NCBI GenBank assembly: GCA_902800435.1
Contig: CADCEQ010000003.1
Location: forward strand, 36,705-100,704
Length of the DNA: 64,000 nucleotides
Origin: an uncultured Prevotellaceae bacterium
Lineage (GTDB): Bacteria > Bacteroidota > Bacteroidia > Bacteroidales > Bacteroidaceae
Reading direction: 5' to 3'
Shown here: piece after piece, positions 24,389 to 31,662 of the stretch
Layout: every line of letters begins with the position of its first letter
How positions within the stretch are numbered: the stretch's first letter is position 1
Position numbers and translations under genes: made by a program
The notes under the pieces: generated by a model
Databases searched by the model: none
Told to the model about the DNA's origin: nothing
What the model saw: only the letters and a program-made list of their open reading frames with translations

Positions 24389-25908
24389 GCCTCCTTTCTT
24401 ATCTTGACTTCTTTAGCCTTCTTTATCTTCTCGTAAATAGACGATGCTCGCTCCGTCGTCTTTACTTTCAGGTAAGTCTCGTATGATTTCAGCGTAGCGT
24501 GACCTGAGACGGACATTATTTCGCGGTCGGTCAGCAGGCCAGACTTGTGCAGGCTTGTAATCAGACTGCGGCGGCTCGTGTGACACCCGACAAGCTCCCA
24601 TCGGCGGCGTATCACTCGCCCCTGGTAGTCTCTCTTATAGAGCGTATCAGTACAGTCATGTTCGGCGGCATATTCGGCACACCGCTTGTAACGCTTGGAT
24701 TCCTCGCCGTGCAGTTTCTCCCCAGCCTCAACACGTTTCTTGGTTTCCATAAACCACGCCTCTTTGTCGCGCTCTTTCCCTGCCAAAAGAGTTACCTCCC
24801 AGTTGTTGAGCGTCGGCACCGTGTCGGCCAGAACCTTGCAGGCGGCTTTTATTCCTCGGTTGATGGCATCGCGTTTCAGCTTCGGGAAGTTGTACGAGTA
24901 CTTCTCGCAGATTTCAAAAACGCGCTCGTCCACTATAGGAACTTGCACCTCCGTGCCTGTCTTCTGCTGTCGTAGCATGATAACGGGAACACCATCCTCA
25001 TTGACGGCAAAGTTCTCGCGCGTCAGGACGCTGTAATCGCTTACGCGCTGTCCTGAGAAATACCCAAGCATCCAAAGGTCGCGGCACTGCTCGATGTGTC
25101 CGTATAGCTTCAGGTTGTAAAGAGCATCAATCTCGGAATCGCTCAGGACAATCTCGGCGCGTTTCTCCTCGTCGCGCTGTTCGTGAGATTTCCAGACACG
25201 CAGGCTCGCGGCATTGCGATTGTAGCCGTCCTCGGCGGCAATGTTACAGAGCTTTCGGAAGTGGTTCACCTGCTGGCTGACTGTAGCCTCCATCAAGCCA
25301 CTGCCCTTCAGGTAGGTAACGAATGCAGCGGAAGTCCTACGGTCAATGTCGTCGAAGGTCAGCTCCCGCGAACCAAGGAATCCCCCCAGATGATTCCCGA
25401 ATGTACGCCACGCGGAAATGGAAGACTTTGAGTAACGCTCCTGCTTGCCGTGCAGAACCGAGCCGTCCACGATACCCGCAAGGAAATACTCGTAGTACTC
25501 CCATACCTGACGCAGGCGGTTCTTCTCGGCTTCCTGCTTGGCCTTGGCGGCATCTGCCACTCTCTTCTGGACTTCTTCCTTGGCCTTGATTGCGTCAAGG
25601 TTCACGACGCTGTTAATCAAGTCCTCCAGCTTGCCCTTATCGTCATTGCTGCAAGACTTCCTGCCGTCGAAGAAGTCCCTGATGATTCCCTCAACGAGTG
25701 CCGTCTTGTCCTGTACGCTTCTGCCCTCGTCGGTTGAATAATACTTCGCCAGTGCCTTTGCGCTCCCCTGGGACTTCACCCACGCAGCAACATCAACCTT
25801 GATACCGCTGTTCACCTTCCACTTCACGCCAAGAGAAGGACGGTTCACGTCAACGTATAACGCTGCCGTGCCGCTTGTCTTTTGTGACCTCAAATAAAAC
25901 TTTGCCAT
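24385..25908 (-). CDS. Tyrosine recombinase (integrase) of the element
   Basis: 507 residues. An N-terminal arm-binding-like region, then a SAM-like core-binding domain (~130-230), then the catalytic domain: Arg288 in GYFSGQRVSDYS, His443 and Arg446 in CHTSRRSLITSL, His470 in SGHATLKSYETYL and the probable nucleophile Tyr479. It is longer than most phage-type integrases, with ~100 extra residues between the first Arg and the HxxR box. Located directly beside the intact tRNA-Val, with a -7 box and arm-type repeats upstream. Expected to integrate and excise the 9.4-kb element at the tRNA 3' end. Confidence 0.93.
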   Translation of the reverse strand: MAKFYLRSQKTSGTAALYVDVNRPSLGVKWKVNSGIKVDVAAWVKSQGSAKALAKYYSTDEGRSVQDKTALVEGIIRDFFDGRKSCSNDDKGKLEDLINSVVNLDAIKAKEEVQKRVADAAKAKQEAEKNRLRQVWEYYEYFLAGIVDGSVLHGKQERYSKSSISAWRTFGNHLGGFLGSRELTFDDIDRRTSAAFVTYLKGSGLMEATVSQQVNHFRKLCNIAAEDGYNRNAASLRVWKSHEQRDEEKRAEIVLSDSEIDALYNLKLYGHIEQCRDLWMLGYFSGQRVSDYSVLTRENFAVNEDGVPVIMLRQQKTGTEVQVPIVDERVFEICEKYSYNFPKLKRDAINRGIKAACKVLADTVPTLNNWEVTLLAGKERDKEAWFMETKKRVEAGEKLHGEESKRYKRCAEYAAEHDCTDTLYKRDYQGRVIRRRWELVGCHTSRRSLITSLHKSGLLTDREIMSVSGHATLKSYETYLKVKTTERASSIYEKIKKAKEVKIRKEA

Positions 25909-25943
25909 AACTTATGAATTTTGCTGTTAATAAAAATCTGCTG

Positions 25944-25951
25944 CAAAGATA
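25944..25951 (-). promoter_or_regulatory. -7 box of the integrase gene
   Basis: CAAAGATA on plus (TATCTTTG on minus), 35 bases before the ATG at 25908. It lies next to the right-arm repeats, so integrase could regulate itself. Confidence 0.55.
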
Positions 25952-25978
25952 AGCATTATTTCTGAAACCTCCAAATCC

Positions 25979-25999
25979 AAAATCCCCCAAAAATCCCCC
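25979..25999. repeat. Two AAAATCCCCC repeats (right arm sites)
   Basis: Two tandem units in the same orientation as the four at 16769-16812, about 60 bp inside attR. Confidence 0.6.
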
Positions 26000-26060
26000 A
26001 AATTTAGGGTGTCGAGATTAAGGCAAAAAAGAAAGTGACTGAAAATCAGCCACTTATCTC

Positions 26061-26081
26061 TTGTGTCGACACTTGGACTCG
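26061..26081. repeat. Right att core (attR) within tRNA-Val
   Basis: Identical to 16645-16665. It covers the T-arm 3' part, the acceptor 3' strand and the discriminator of tRNA-Val(GAC), plus 3 bases beyond. Confidence 0.88.
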
Positions 26082-26137
26082 AACCAAGGACCCCCACCAT
26101 GTCAAGGTGATACTCTAACCAGCTGAGCTATGCCGAC
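26064..26137 (-). tRNA. tRNA-Val (anticodon GAC)
   Basis: A 74-base cloverleaf on the minus strand. Acceptor GTCGGCA pairs with TGTCGAC (one G-T), anticodon loop TTGACAT in a CACC/GGTG stem gives GAC, T-arm CTTGG-TTCGAGT-CCAAG, discriminator A, CCA not encoded. Its 3' end is the attachment site of the integrative element. Cotranscribed with tRNA-Leu. Confidence 0.93.
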
Positions 26138-26150
26138 TTTCCTTTGCTTG

Positions 26151-26232
26151 TGCGCCTGACAGGACTCGAACCTGCACATCGTGAGATACCAGATCCTAAG
26201 TCTGGCGCGTCTACCAATTCCGCCACAGGCGC
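26151..26232 (-). tRNA. tRNA-Leu (anticodon TAG)
   Basis: An 82-base class II tRNA on the minus strand. Acceptor GCGCCTG pairs with CAGGCGC, anticodon stem CCAGA/TCTGG with loop CTTAGGA gives TAG, a short variable arm, and T-arm GCAGG-TTCGAGT-CCTGT. It lies 13 bases upstream of tRNA-Val. Confidence 0.93.
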
Positions 26233-26277
26233 GACTTCGACGACGTCAATTCCATCGCGTTATTGGTTTTGCGGGTG

Positions 26278-26285
26278 CAAAGGTA
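26278..26285 (-). promoter_or_regulatory. -7 box of the tRNA-Leu/tRNA-Val operon
   Basis: CAAAGGTA on plus (TACCTTTG on minus), 45 bases upstream of the tRNA-Leu 5' end. Confidence 0.6.
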
Positions 26286-26310
26286 ATACTTTTCTTTTGA
26301 TCTACCAAAT

Positions 26311-27324
26311 TTATTTTGATAAAAGTTTGCGCGCAACCTCAATTATTGTGTCTTTGCCGCGTTGCAGGTGCTCGTCGCGCAAAGGTACATAAAGGTCGGG
26401 GACGATGCCGAACTCGGTAGGCTTGCCCTTGGCATCATACATCGGAACAGCCGAAAAACGCACAACCCAGCCGTTGGGCAGCGATGAACTGAAGGGCATG
26501 CCGGCGCCACCGCCGGTGACGTCGCCAATGACCCGTGCCATGGGCAGGGCCTTCATATACATCGTGAACTCGTTGGCGGCAGAGAAGACATGGTGGTTGG
26601 TGAGCACGATGACCGGCTTCTGCCACCGCAGGCTGGCAGCTGGGTCGAGATAGCGTGGCTCCATACCAGAGAAATCGCTGTGCCCAGGACCAGTCTTGTG
26701 CTGTATATATCCTACAAGCACGCGCTCGTTGGTAAAGCGCGAGGCTATCTTCTCGGCATTGGTTAGGTCGCCGCCGCCGTTTCCGCGTATATCAATGATA
26801 AGGCCCCGGCAGAGGATGAAGTAGCTGAGCACCTCAGTCAGGTTGCCGCTGCCGATGGGGTTGTTGAACGACTCGTAGCGTATATAACCGATGTTGTCGT
26901 CAAGAATCTTGTAGCGCATGCCCGCAGCAATGCGGTAGTCGGTGCCTAAATAGATGCGCTCCAGGGAGTCGCTGAAGTTTGCTGGGTAGTTCTCGTACCA
27001 CTGCCAGTAGCGGGCCATGTCGTGGGCTGCCGTCAGGTTGACGTGGCCGTCGCGCAGTTCGCTGAGCATGGCGGCGAGCACCTCGAACAACTGGGTGTTT
27101 GACATCTTGTCGTTGATGCGCTGGGCGTATTTGTCGTGTGCCAGCTGCCAGTCGAGTCCGTACTCCTGCTTTTTAAAGTCGAGGAAGCAGTAGTGCTCGT
27201 CGATAATTTTCCAGAGAGCCTCGAAGTTGCCCATCGGCGTGTCGGGAAACTCCTCCTCGTCGATGCAGGAGGAGAGACAGCAGAATGTGAGCAGACAGGA
27301 GAGCAGGAGGACGAGCTTTTTCAT
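26311..27324 (-). CDS. S41-family peptidase lipoprotein
   Basis: A 337-residue lipoprotein (LSSC, Cys20). The helical N-terminal part (FEALWKIIDEHYCFLDFK) and the peptidase core match S41 C-terminal-processing-type proteases: IGYIRYESF, GLIIDIRGNGGGD, then the probable catalytic Ser248 in NHHVFSAANEF, and GDVTGGGAGMP. No clear PDZ domain, as in many Bacteroidetes tricorn-like S41 lipoproteins. The start overlaps the upstream gene by 4 bases; third gene of the parC operon. Likely a periplasmic or surface protease; substrate unknown. Confidence 0.88.
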   Translation of the reverse strand: MKKLVLLLSCLLTFCCLSSCIDEEEFPDTPMGNFEALWKIIDEHYCFLDFKKQEYGLDWQLAHDKYAQRINDKMSNTQLFEVLAAMLSELRDGHVNLTAAHDMARYWQWYENYPANFSDSLERIYLGTDYRIAAGMRYKILDDNIGYIRYESFNNPIGSGNLTEVLSYFILCRGLIIDIRGNGGGDLTNAEKIASRFTNERVLVGYIQHKTGPGHSDFSGMEPRYLDPAASLRWQKPVIVLTNHHVFSAANEFTMYMKALPMARVIGDVTGGGAGMPFSSSLPNGWVVRFSAVPMYDAKGKPTEFGIVPDLYVPLRDEHLQRGKDTIIEVARKLLSK

Positions 27325-28133
27325 GGGCGGTTGCTGATGGTGAAGTTGCGTACCACGCCAATCATCACGCGGTGGTGGTAGATGTGCGACTTCAGGTTGT
27401 TGACTTTTGCCTGCTGGTAGTCACCTAAGTAACCGATACGGAGGCTTAGCGAGCGGCTGAGGCTACAGTTGAGCGACAGCTGCTGGCGCAGGTTGGGCGA
27501 CGAAATAAAGGTTGTGGGCAGGAGGTTGTGGTCATAGTCGCCACGCGAGAAGATTTCGTAGTACGACTGCCCATAGTTGGGACTGAACATCAGACCGACG
27601 AATGGCAGCTCCAGTTCGTAGCGGACCGACCACGGGTGCTTGAACAGCTGGAAGTCGTAGGTGGCAACACCCGAAGGCATGATACCAATCAAGGCACGTC
27701 CTTGGGCGGGATTGTTGGAGTTGCTGGTGTTGTAGATGAAACCGAGATTGGCTGCCGCCATGCCGCCTGCCTGCAGACGAAAGCGATTCAGCTGCCAGCT
27801 GTAATAGCGGCCAATGAAAAATGTGTAGTCACCCTGCAACTCGCTGACGGTTTCGGCGCGGTCTTCGGCCGACGTGAAGTTCAGTTCGTTCTGTATCATG
27901 GTCGACCATTGGCTTCCAGGCTGCTGGCGCTCAGAGGTTGTCAAGAATGTCATGCCCAGCCCGCGGAATTTCTCCTGCGACAAATAGGTGTCGAGGATGT
28001 TCGTGCCGCCTAATCCAAACTGATAGGTTGTGGTATAGTCGGTCTGCGCCCCTGCTGGGCTAAACGCTGAATGAAAGATGATGGATGATAGGCAGATTAT
28101 CCACCATCTTGATACTCGGTTAAAAGTCTTCAT
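27321..28133 (-). CDS. Putative outer-membrane/periplasmic protein (DUF3316-like)
   Basis: 270 residues with a signal peptide ending near SPAGAQ. The mature protein has alternating aromatic/hydrophobic strands (YTFFIGRYYSWQLNRFRLQAGG, WSVRYELELPFVGLMFSP) and ends in an aromatic-containing strand, consistent with an outer-membrane beta-barrel. It resembles proteins annotated DUF3316 in Bacteroidetes, but that match is from memory. Overlaps parC upstream by 14 bases and the S41 gene downstream by 4, so translation is probably coupled. Confidence 0.65.
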   Translation of the reverse strand: MKTFNRVSRWWIICLSSIIFHSAFSPAGAQTDYTTTYQFGLGGTNILDTYLSQEKFRGLGMTFLTTSERQQPGSQWSTMIQNELNFTSAEDRAETVSELQGDYTFFIGRYYSWQLNRFRLQAGGMAAANLGFIYNTSNSNNPAQGRALIGIMPSGVATYDFQLFKHPWSVRYELELPFVGLMFSPNYGQSYYEIFSRGDYDHNLLPTTFISSPNLRQQLSLNCSLSRSLSLRIGYLGDYQQAKVNNLKSHIYHHRVMIGVVRNFTISNRP

Positions 28134-30813
28134 CCGTGAACAGCCTGGTTTGTCGGGTTATCTCGTCGATGACCTGTTGTTCGCTCTTGCCGGCATCGGG
28201 GTCGAGGTCTTCTTCGGAGGAGTCTTCATCCTCGGCGGGCTCTACGGGTTCAGCCGGGAAACGGGTGGGCTCTAATTCAATGATGCTCTCAATCTGGTAG
28301 GTTGACAGGCGCTTGCCTTTGGCTTTGAAACCCTTGACGGCAATGAACTGCTCGACGTCGACTTCCTCAGATCCGCGGAACTCGTCGGTGCCGCCGTAGT
28401 TGACCTGAATGCGGGGGTAGAACTGGTCGCTGAGAAGGATGAGCTTCGACAGCGGATTGTCGCCCACGAAGTTCTGCTTGCGCTTTGCGGCCTCCATGAC
28501 GAACCGCTTTACGTATGGGTAGCCCTGGTTGTCGGCATCCCAGAGGACGGCGCTCCACACCTTGTCGGGCTCGTATTTCTCGATGCGCAGGATGTTGGCC
28601 TCGTAATGGTTGTTGACGTCGAAGTTCGACAGATAGAAGTCGCCGTTGTCGAGGATGACCAATATCTGGTCGTCATCGAAGAACTCGCCTAACAGCCGTC
28701 CGTGCTCGTCGTAGTTCAGACGGTTGACGTCAGGGTCGTACCATACCTTGCGACCACCTAAGGTAGAGTGTCCGTGGCTCTTCAGTCCGATGCGATGTAC
28801 GGAGTTTCGCGTCAGCAGGTTGCCTTTCGAGGCGCGGCCCTTGATCATCACCTCCGAGAAATCCTTGTCAATAAAGATTTTCTTCAGCTTCGGGTTGGGG
28901 TCGAGAGTCACCTTGATAATCTCGGCCTCGCCGTTGGGGTTGGCGGTGAAGTACATCACCTTCGAGCCGGGTGTGCCCTGTGTCAGGTCATACTCCTTGT
29001 CGCGCGTCATTGACGTGACGTTAAAACGCTTCATGTAGCAGGCACCCTTCTTGCCGTCGCGATAGACGACATTATAGATGGTGCGCGTATCGTTCTTCTT
29101 AAATACCTGCAGATAGAGCACGTTCTTGCCTACGAACAGCTTGTCGGCTACGCGTACTACCTTGTACTTGCCGTCGCGGTAGAAGATAATGATGTCGTCG
29201 ATGTCGGAGCAGTTGCACACGTACTCGTCTTTCTTCAGACCTGTGCCGATGAAACCGTCCGAGCGGTTGATGTAGAGTTTCTGGTTGGCCTCGGCCACCT
29301 TCGTCGCCTCGATAGTGTCGAAGTTGCGAATCTCGGTCAGTCGCGGATGGTCCTTGCCGTACTTGTCCTTCAGGAACTGGAACCAGTCGGCGGTCACCTC
29401 CACGAGGTTCGCCAGGTCGCGGTCAATCTCATCGATTTCAGCCTTGATACGGGCCATCAGCTCGTCGGCCTTTTCCTTGTTGAACTTCAGGATGCGCTGC
29501 ATCTTGATTTCCAGGAGTTTCAGGATATCGTCCTTTGTCACCTCGCGGACGAGGGTGGGGTAGTAGGGCGTCAGCCGCTCATCGATATGCTCGCAGACAC
29601 GGTCGACGTTCGGGGCCTCCTCGAACTTCTTGTCCTTGTAGATGCGTTCCTCAATGAAAATCTTCTCCAGCGAGCAGAAGTGGTACTGCTCCAGCAGTTC
29701 GCCCTTGCGGATTTCCAGTTCCTGGCGTATCAGGTCCTTGGTGCGCTCAACGTTGTGGCGCAACACGTCGGAGATGGTTAGGAACTGTGGCTTCTGGTCG
29801 CTGATAACGCAGCAGTTGGGCGAGATGTTGATCTCGCAGTCGGTAAAGGCGTAGAGGGCGTCAATCGTCTTGTCCGACGATACACCGGGAGCCAGATGTA
29901 CGAGAATCTCCACTTGAGCTGATGTCAGGTCGTCGACGCGGCGAGCCTTGATCTTGCCTTTCTCAATGGCCTTCTTGATGCTCTCGATGAGGCTCTCCAC
30001 CGTCTTAGAGTAAGGCAGGTCGCGGATTACCAGCGTCTTCTGGTCGAGTTTCTCAATCTTGGCACGCACCTTCAGTACGCCGCCGCGCTGGCCGTCATTG
30101 TATTTGCTGACGTCTATCGAACCACCAGTCTGGAAATCGGGGTATAGTCGGAACTCCTGCCCATGCAGATAGCTGATGGCGGCGTCGCAGATTTCGCAGA
30201 AGTTGTGGGGCAGGATCTTCGAAGAGAGGCCCACGGCAATGCCCTCAGCACCCTGAGCGATGAGTAGTGGGAACTTCACGGGCAGCGTGATAGGCTCCTT
30301 GTTGCGGCCGTCATACGACAGCTGCCACTCCGTGGTCTTCGGGTTGAAGACGGTGTCCAAGGCAAACTTCGACAGGCGTGCCTCAATGTATCGGGGGGCG
30401 GCGGCGCGGTCGCCGGTCAGAATGTTGCCCCAGTTGCCCTGCGTGTCGATGAGCAGTTCCTTCTGTCCCAACTGCACCAGAGCATCGCCAATGGAGGCGT
30501 CGCCGTGGGGGTGAAACTGCATGGTGTGTCCCACGATGTTGGCCACCTTATTATATCTGCCGTCGTCCATGCGCTTCATGGAGTGCATGATGCGGCGCTG
30601 TACGGGCTTGAAGCCGTCCTCGATGTTGGGCACGGCACGTTCCAGTATCACATAGCTGGCATAGTCGAGGAACCAGTTCTGATACATCCCCGACAAGTGG
30701 TGTACTGCCGCGGCGTCGAACCGGTTAACGGGCTTATAGTCTGAGTGGGCCTCGGCGCTTCCTTGGCTATCTGGTGTTTCCGGGCTTTCCGGATTCTTTA
30801 TTTCGTCATCCAT
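28120..30813 (-). CDS. parC: DNA topoisomerase IV subunit A
   Basis: 897 residues; the DNA-breaking subunit of a type IIA topoisomerase that decatenates chromosomes with ParE (not in the window). The N-terminal domain holds GFKPVQRRIMHSM, HPHGDASIGDALV and the active-site Tyr142 in APRYIEARLSKFA. A coiled-coil gate region and a C-terminal beta-pinwheel follow. The C terminus is an acidic tail (EDEDSSEEDLDPDAG). I call ParC rather than GyrA because no GyrA box (QRRGGKG) is seen. First gene of the operon with the barrel-like and S41 genes. Confidence 0.93.
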   Translation of the reverse strand: MDDEIKNPESPETPDSQGSAEAHSDYKPVNRFDAAAVHHLSGMYQNWFLDYASYVILERAVPNIEDGFKPVQRRIMHSMKRMDDGRYNKVANIVGHTMQFHPHGDASIGDALVQLGQKELLIDTQGNWGNILTGDRAAAPRYIEARLSKFALDTVFNPKTTEWQLSYDGRNKEPITLPVKFPLLIAQGAEGIAVGLSSKILPHNFCEICDAAISYLHGQEFRLYPDFQTGGSIDVSKYNDGQRGGVLKVRAKIEKLDQKTLVIRDLPYSKTVESLIESIKKAIEKGKIKARRVDDLTSAQVEILVHLAPGVSSDKTIDALYAFTDCEINISPNCCVISDQKPQFLTISDVLRHNVERTKDLIRQELEIRKGELLEQYHFCSLEKIFIEERIYKDKKFEEAPNVDRVCEHIDERLTPYYPTLVREVTKDDILKLLEIKMQRILKFNKEKADELMARIKAEIDEIDRDLANLVEVTADWFQFLKDKYGKDHPRLTEIRNFDTIEATKVAEANQKLYINRSDGFIGTGLKKDEYVCNCSDIDDIIIFYRDGKYKVVRVADKLFVGKNVLYLQVFKKNDTRTIYNVVYRDGKKGACYMKRFNVTSMTRDKEYDLTQGTPGSKVMYFTANPNGEAEIIKVTLDPNPKLKKIFIDKDFSEVMIKGRASKGNLLTRNSVHRIGLKSHGHSTLGGRKVWYDPDVNRLNYDEHGRLLGEFFDDDQILVILDNGDFYLSNFDVNNHYEANILRIEKYEPDKVWSAVLWDADNQGYPYVKRFVMEAAKRKQNFVGDNPLSKLILLSDQFYPRIQVNYGGTDEFRGSEEVDVEQFIAVKGFKAKGKRLSTYQIESIIELEPTRFPAEPVEPAEDEDSSEEDLDPDAGKSEQQVIDEITRQTRLFTDEDF

Positions 30814-30841
30814 ATTTCGTTTTTAGTTATTTTCGCCAGCG

Positions 30842-30849
30842 CAAAATTA
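30842..30849 (-). promoter_or_regulatory. -7 box of the parC operon
   Basis: CAAAATTA on plus (TAATTTTG on minus), 28 bases before the parC ATG at 30813. Confidence 0.55.
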
Positions 30850-30892
30850 CTAAAAAAAATTGGAAAGGTGGAAAAACATACATAATTTAACG

Positions 30893-30923
30893 AAAAAAAG
30901 CAAGTCACGAGGAAGTGACTTGC
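30893..30923 (-). terminator. Terminator of tRNA-Val(CAC)
   Basis: GCAAGTCAC (30900-30908) pairs with GTGACTTGC (30915-30923), with a T-run on the minus strand, just downstream of the tRNA. Confidence 0.85.
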
Positions 30924-30929
30924 CTTTTG

Positions 30930-31004
30930 TAGGGACACCCGGGCTCGAACCGGGGACCTCTGCAATGTGACTGCAGCGCTCTAAACCAACTGGGCTATGC
31001 CCCT
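30930..31004 (-). tRNA. tRNA-Val (anticodon CAC)
   Basis: A 75-base cloverleaf on the minus strand. Acceptor AGGGGCA pairs with TGTCCCT (one G-T), anticodon stem CTGCA/TGCAG with loop GTCACAT gives CAC, T-arm CCCGG-TTCGAGC-CCGGG, discriminator A. It has its own -7 box and terminator. Confidence 0.9.
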
Positions 31005-31025
31005 ATGCTTTTTCTTTTGCGGATG

Positions 31026-31033
31026 CAAAGGTA
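31026..31033 (-). promoter_or_regulatory. -7 box of tRNA-Val(CAC)
   Basis: CAAAGGTA on plus (TACCTTTG on minus), 21 bases upstream of the tRNA 5' end. Confidence 0.6.
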
Positions 31034-31146
31034 CAAAAAAGAAGTGAGAAGTGATGGGTAATAAGTGAAAAGTTGCCTCTGCTTATATATTTTTAACGTT
31101 TAACGACCGCCTCGAATTGCTTCGCGACGGCCGTTAAACTACTTTT

Positions 31147-31506
31147 TTACTTTCTAACTTTGTTCTGGAGCGTGGCACCCAGGAGTTTCATGTAGGTTTC
31201 GTACTGTTTGTCGTTCAGCACGTTGCGCATGTTGTGCGCGTCCTTCTGAATGGCTTTGTGGATGAGTGCGGGGCGCTCGAATCTCCTTGCTGTAGCAGCC
31301 GATACTAAATCTTCGTTCAAGTTGTCGCTGATCACTTTTACTGCTTCCATCTGATAGTCGGTCAGGTCCAGTGTGACGGCCAGCCGGCGTAGGTCGAATG
31401 TGATGCTGTAGTTGTCAACGTTCTTCACTGCAGTTGTCTTCTGTGTCTTTGCGTAACCAATGGTCATTACCATGGCGGCTACTACTGTAAAAATAATCTT
31501 TTTCAT
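31147..31506 (-). CDS. Small secreted helical protein
   Basis: 119 residues with a signal peptide ending near IGYAK. The mature part is basic and helical (LAVTLDLTDYQMEAVKVISDNLNEDL, NMRNVLNDKQYETYMKLLGATLQNK), with two segments loosely like the LTxxQ repeats of Spy/CpxP-type periplasmic proteins. Upstream are two direct copies of TTGTTATCCTG (31522-31532, 31539-31549), a possible operator. Function unknown; a Spy-like role is only a suggestion. Confidence 0.65.
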   Translation of the reverse strand: MKKIIFTVVAAMVMTIGYAKTQKTTAVKNVDNYSITFDLRRLAVTLDLTDYQMEAVKVISDNLNEDLVSAATARRFERPALIHKAIQKDAHNMRNVLNDKQYETYMKLLGATLQNKVRK

Positions 31507-31626
31507 AATTTTGTTTTTTTATTGTTATCCTGATATGTTTGTTATCCTGTTTCTGTTCTTTTGACGCACCAGAAAGCGAAAGGTTTAAAAACGCCTAAAC
31601 TTTTTTGCATTTTCAATTAAAATATG

Positions 31627-31634
31627 TACCTTTG
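31627..31634 (+). promoter_or_regulatory. -7 box of glyS
   Basis: TACCTTTG, 28 bases before the glyS ATG at 31663. Confidence 0.6.
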
Positions 31635-31662
31635 CACACAATTTCGATAATAAATAAGTATT

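Larger units (their letters stand above)
16645..26081. mobile_element. Integrative element in tRNA-Val(GAC), ~9.4 kb
   Basis: Bounded by a perfect 21-bp direct repeat (16645-16665 and 26061-26081), part of which is the 3' end of tRNA-Val(GAC). The tyrosine integrase gene lies next to the intact tRNA. Four C-rich 11-mers at the left end and two at the right resemble integrase arm sites. Nearly all genes read leftward: integrase, two excisionase-like HTH proteins, RepA-like ATPase, primase-like protein, serine recombinase and small unknowns. Coding sequence looks more AT-rich than the flanks. No relaxase, coupling protein or structural phage gene is visible, so it may be a satellite or mobilisable island with its own replication module. 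Confidence 0.88.

Noticed and set aside
31098..31139. Hairpin GTTTAACG/CGTTAAAC after the small secreted protein gene as a terminator
   Set aside because: The stem is interrupted, the loop is long, and there is no T-run on the minus strand; only weak support.
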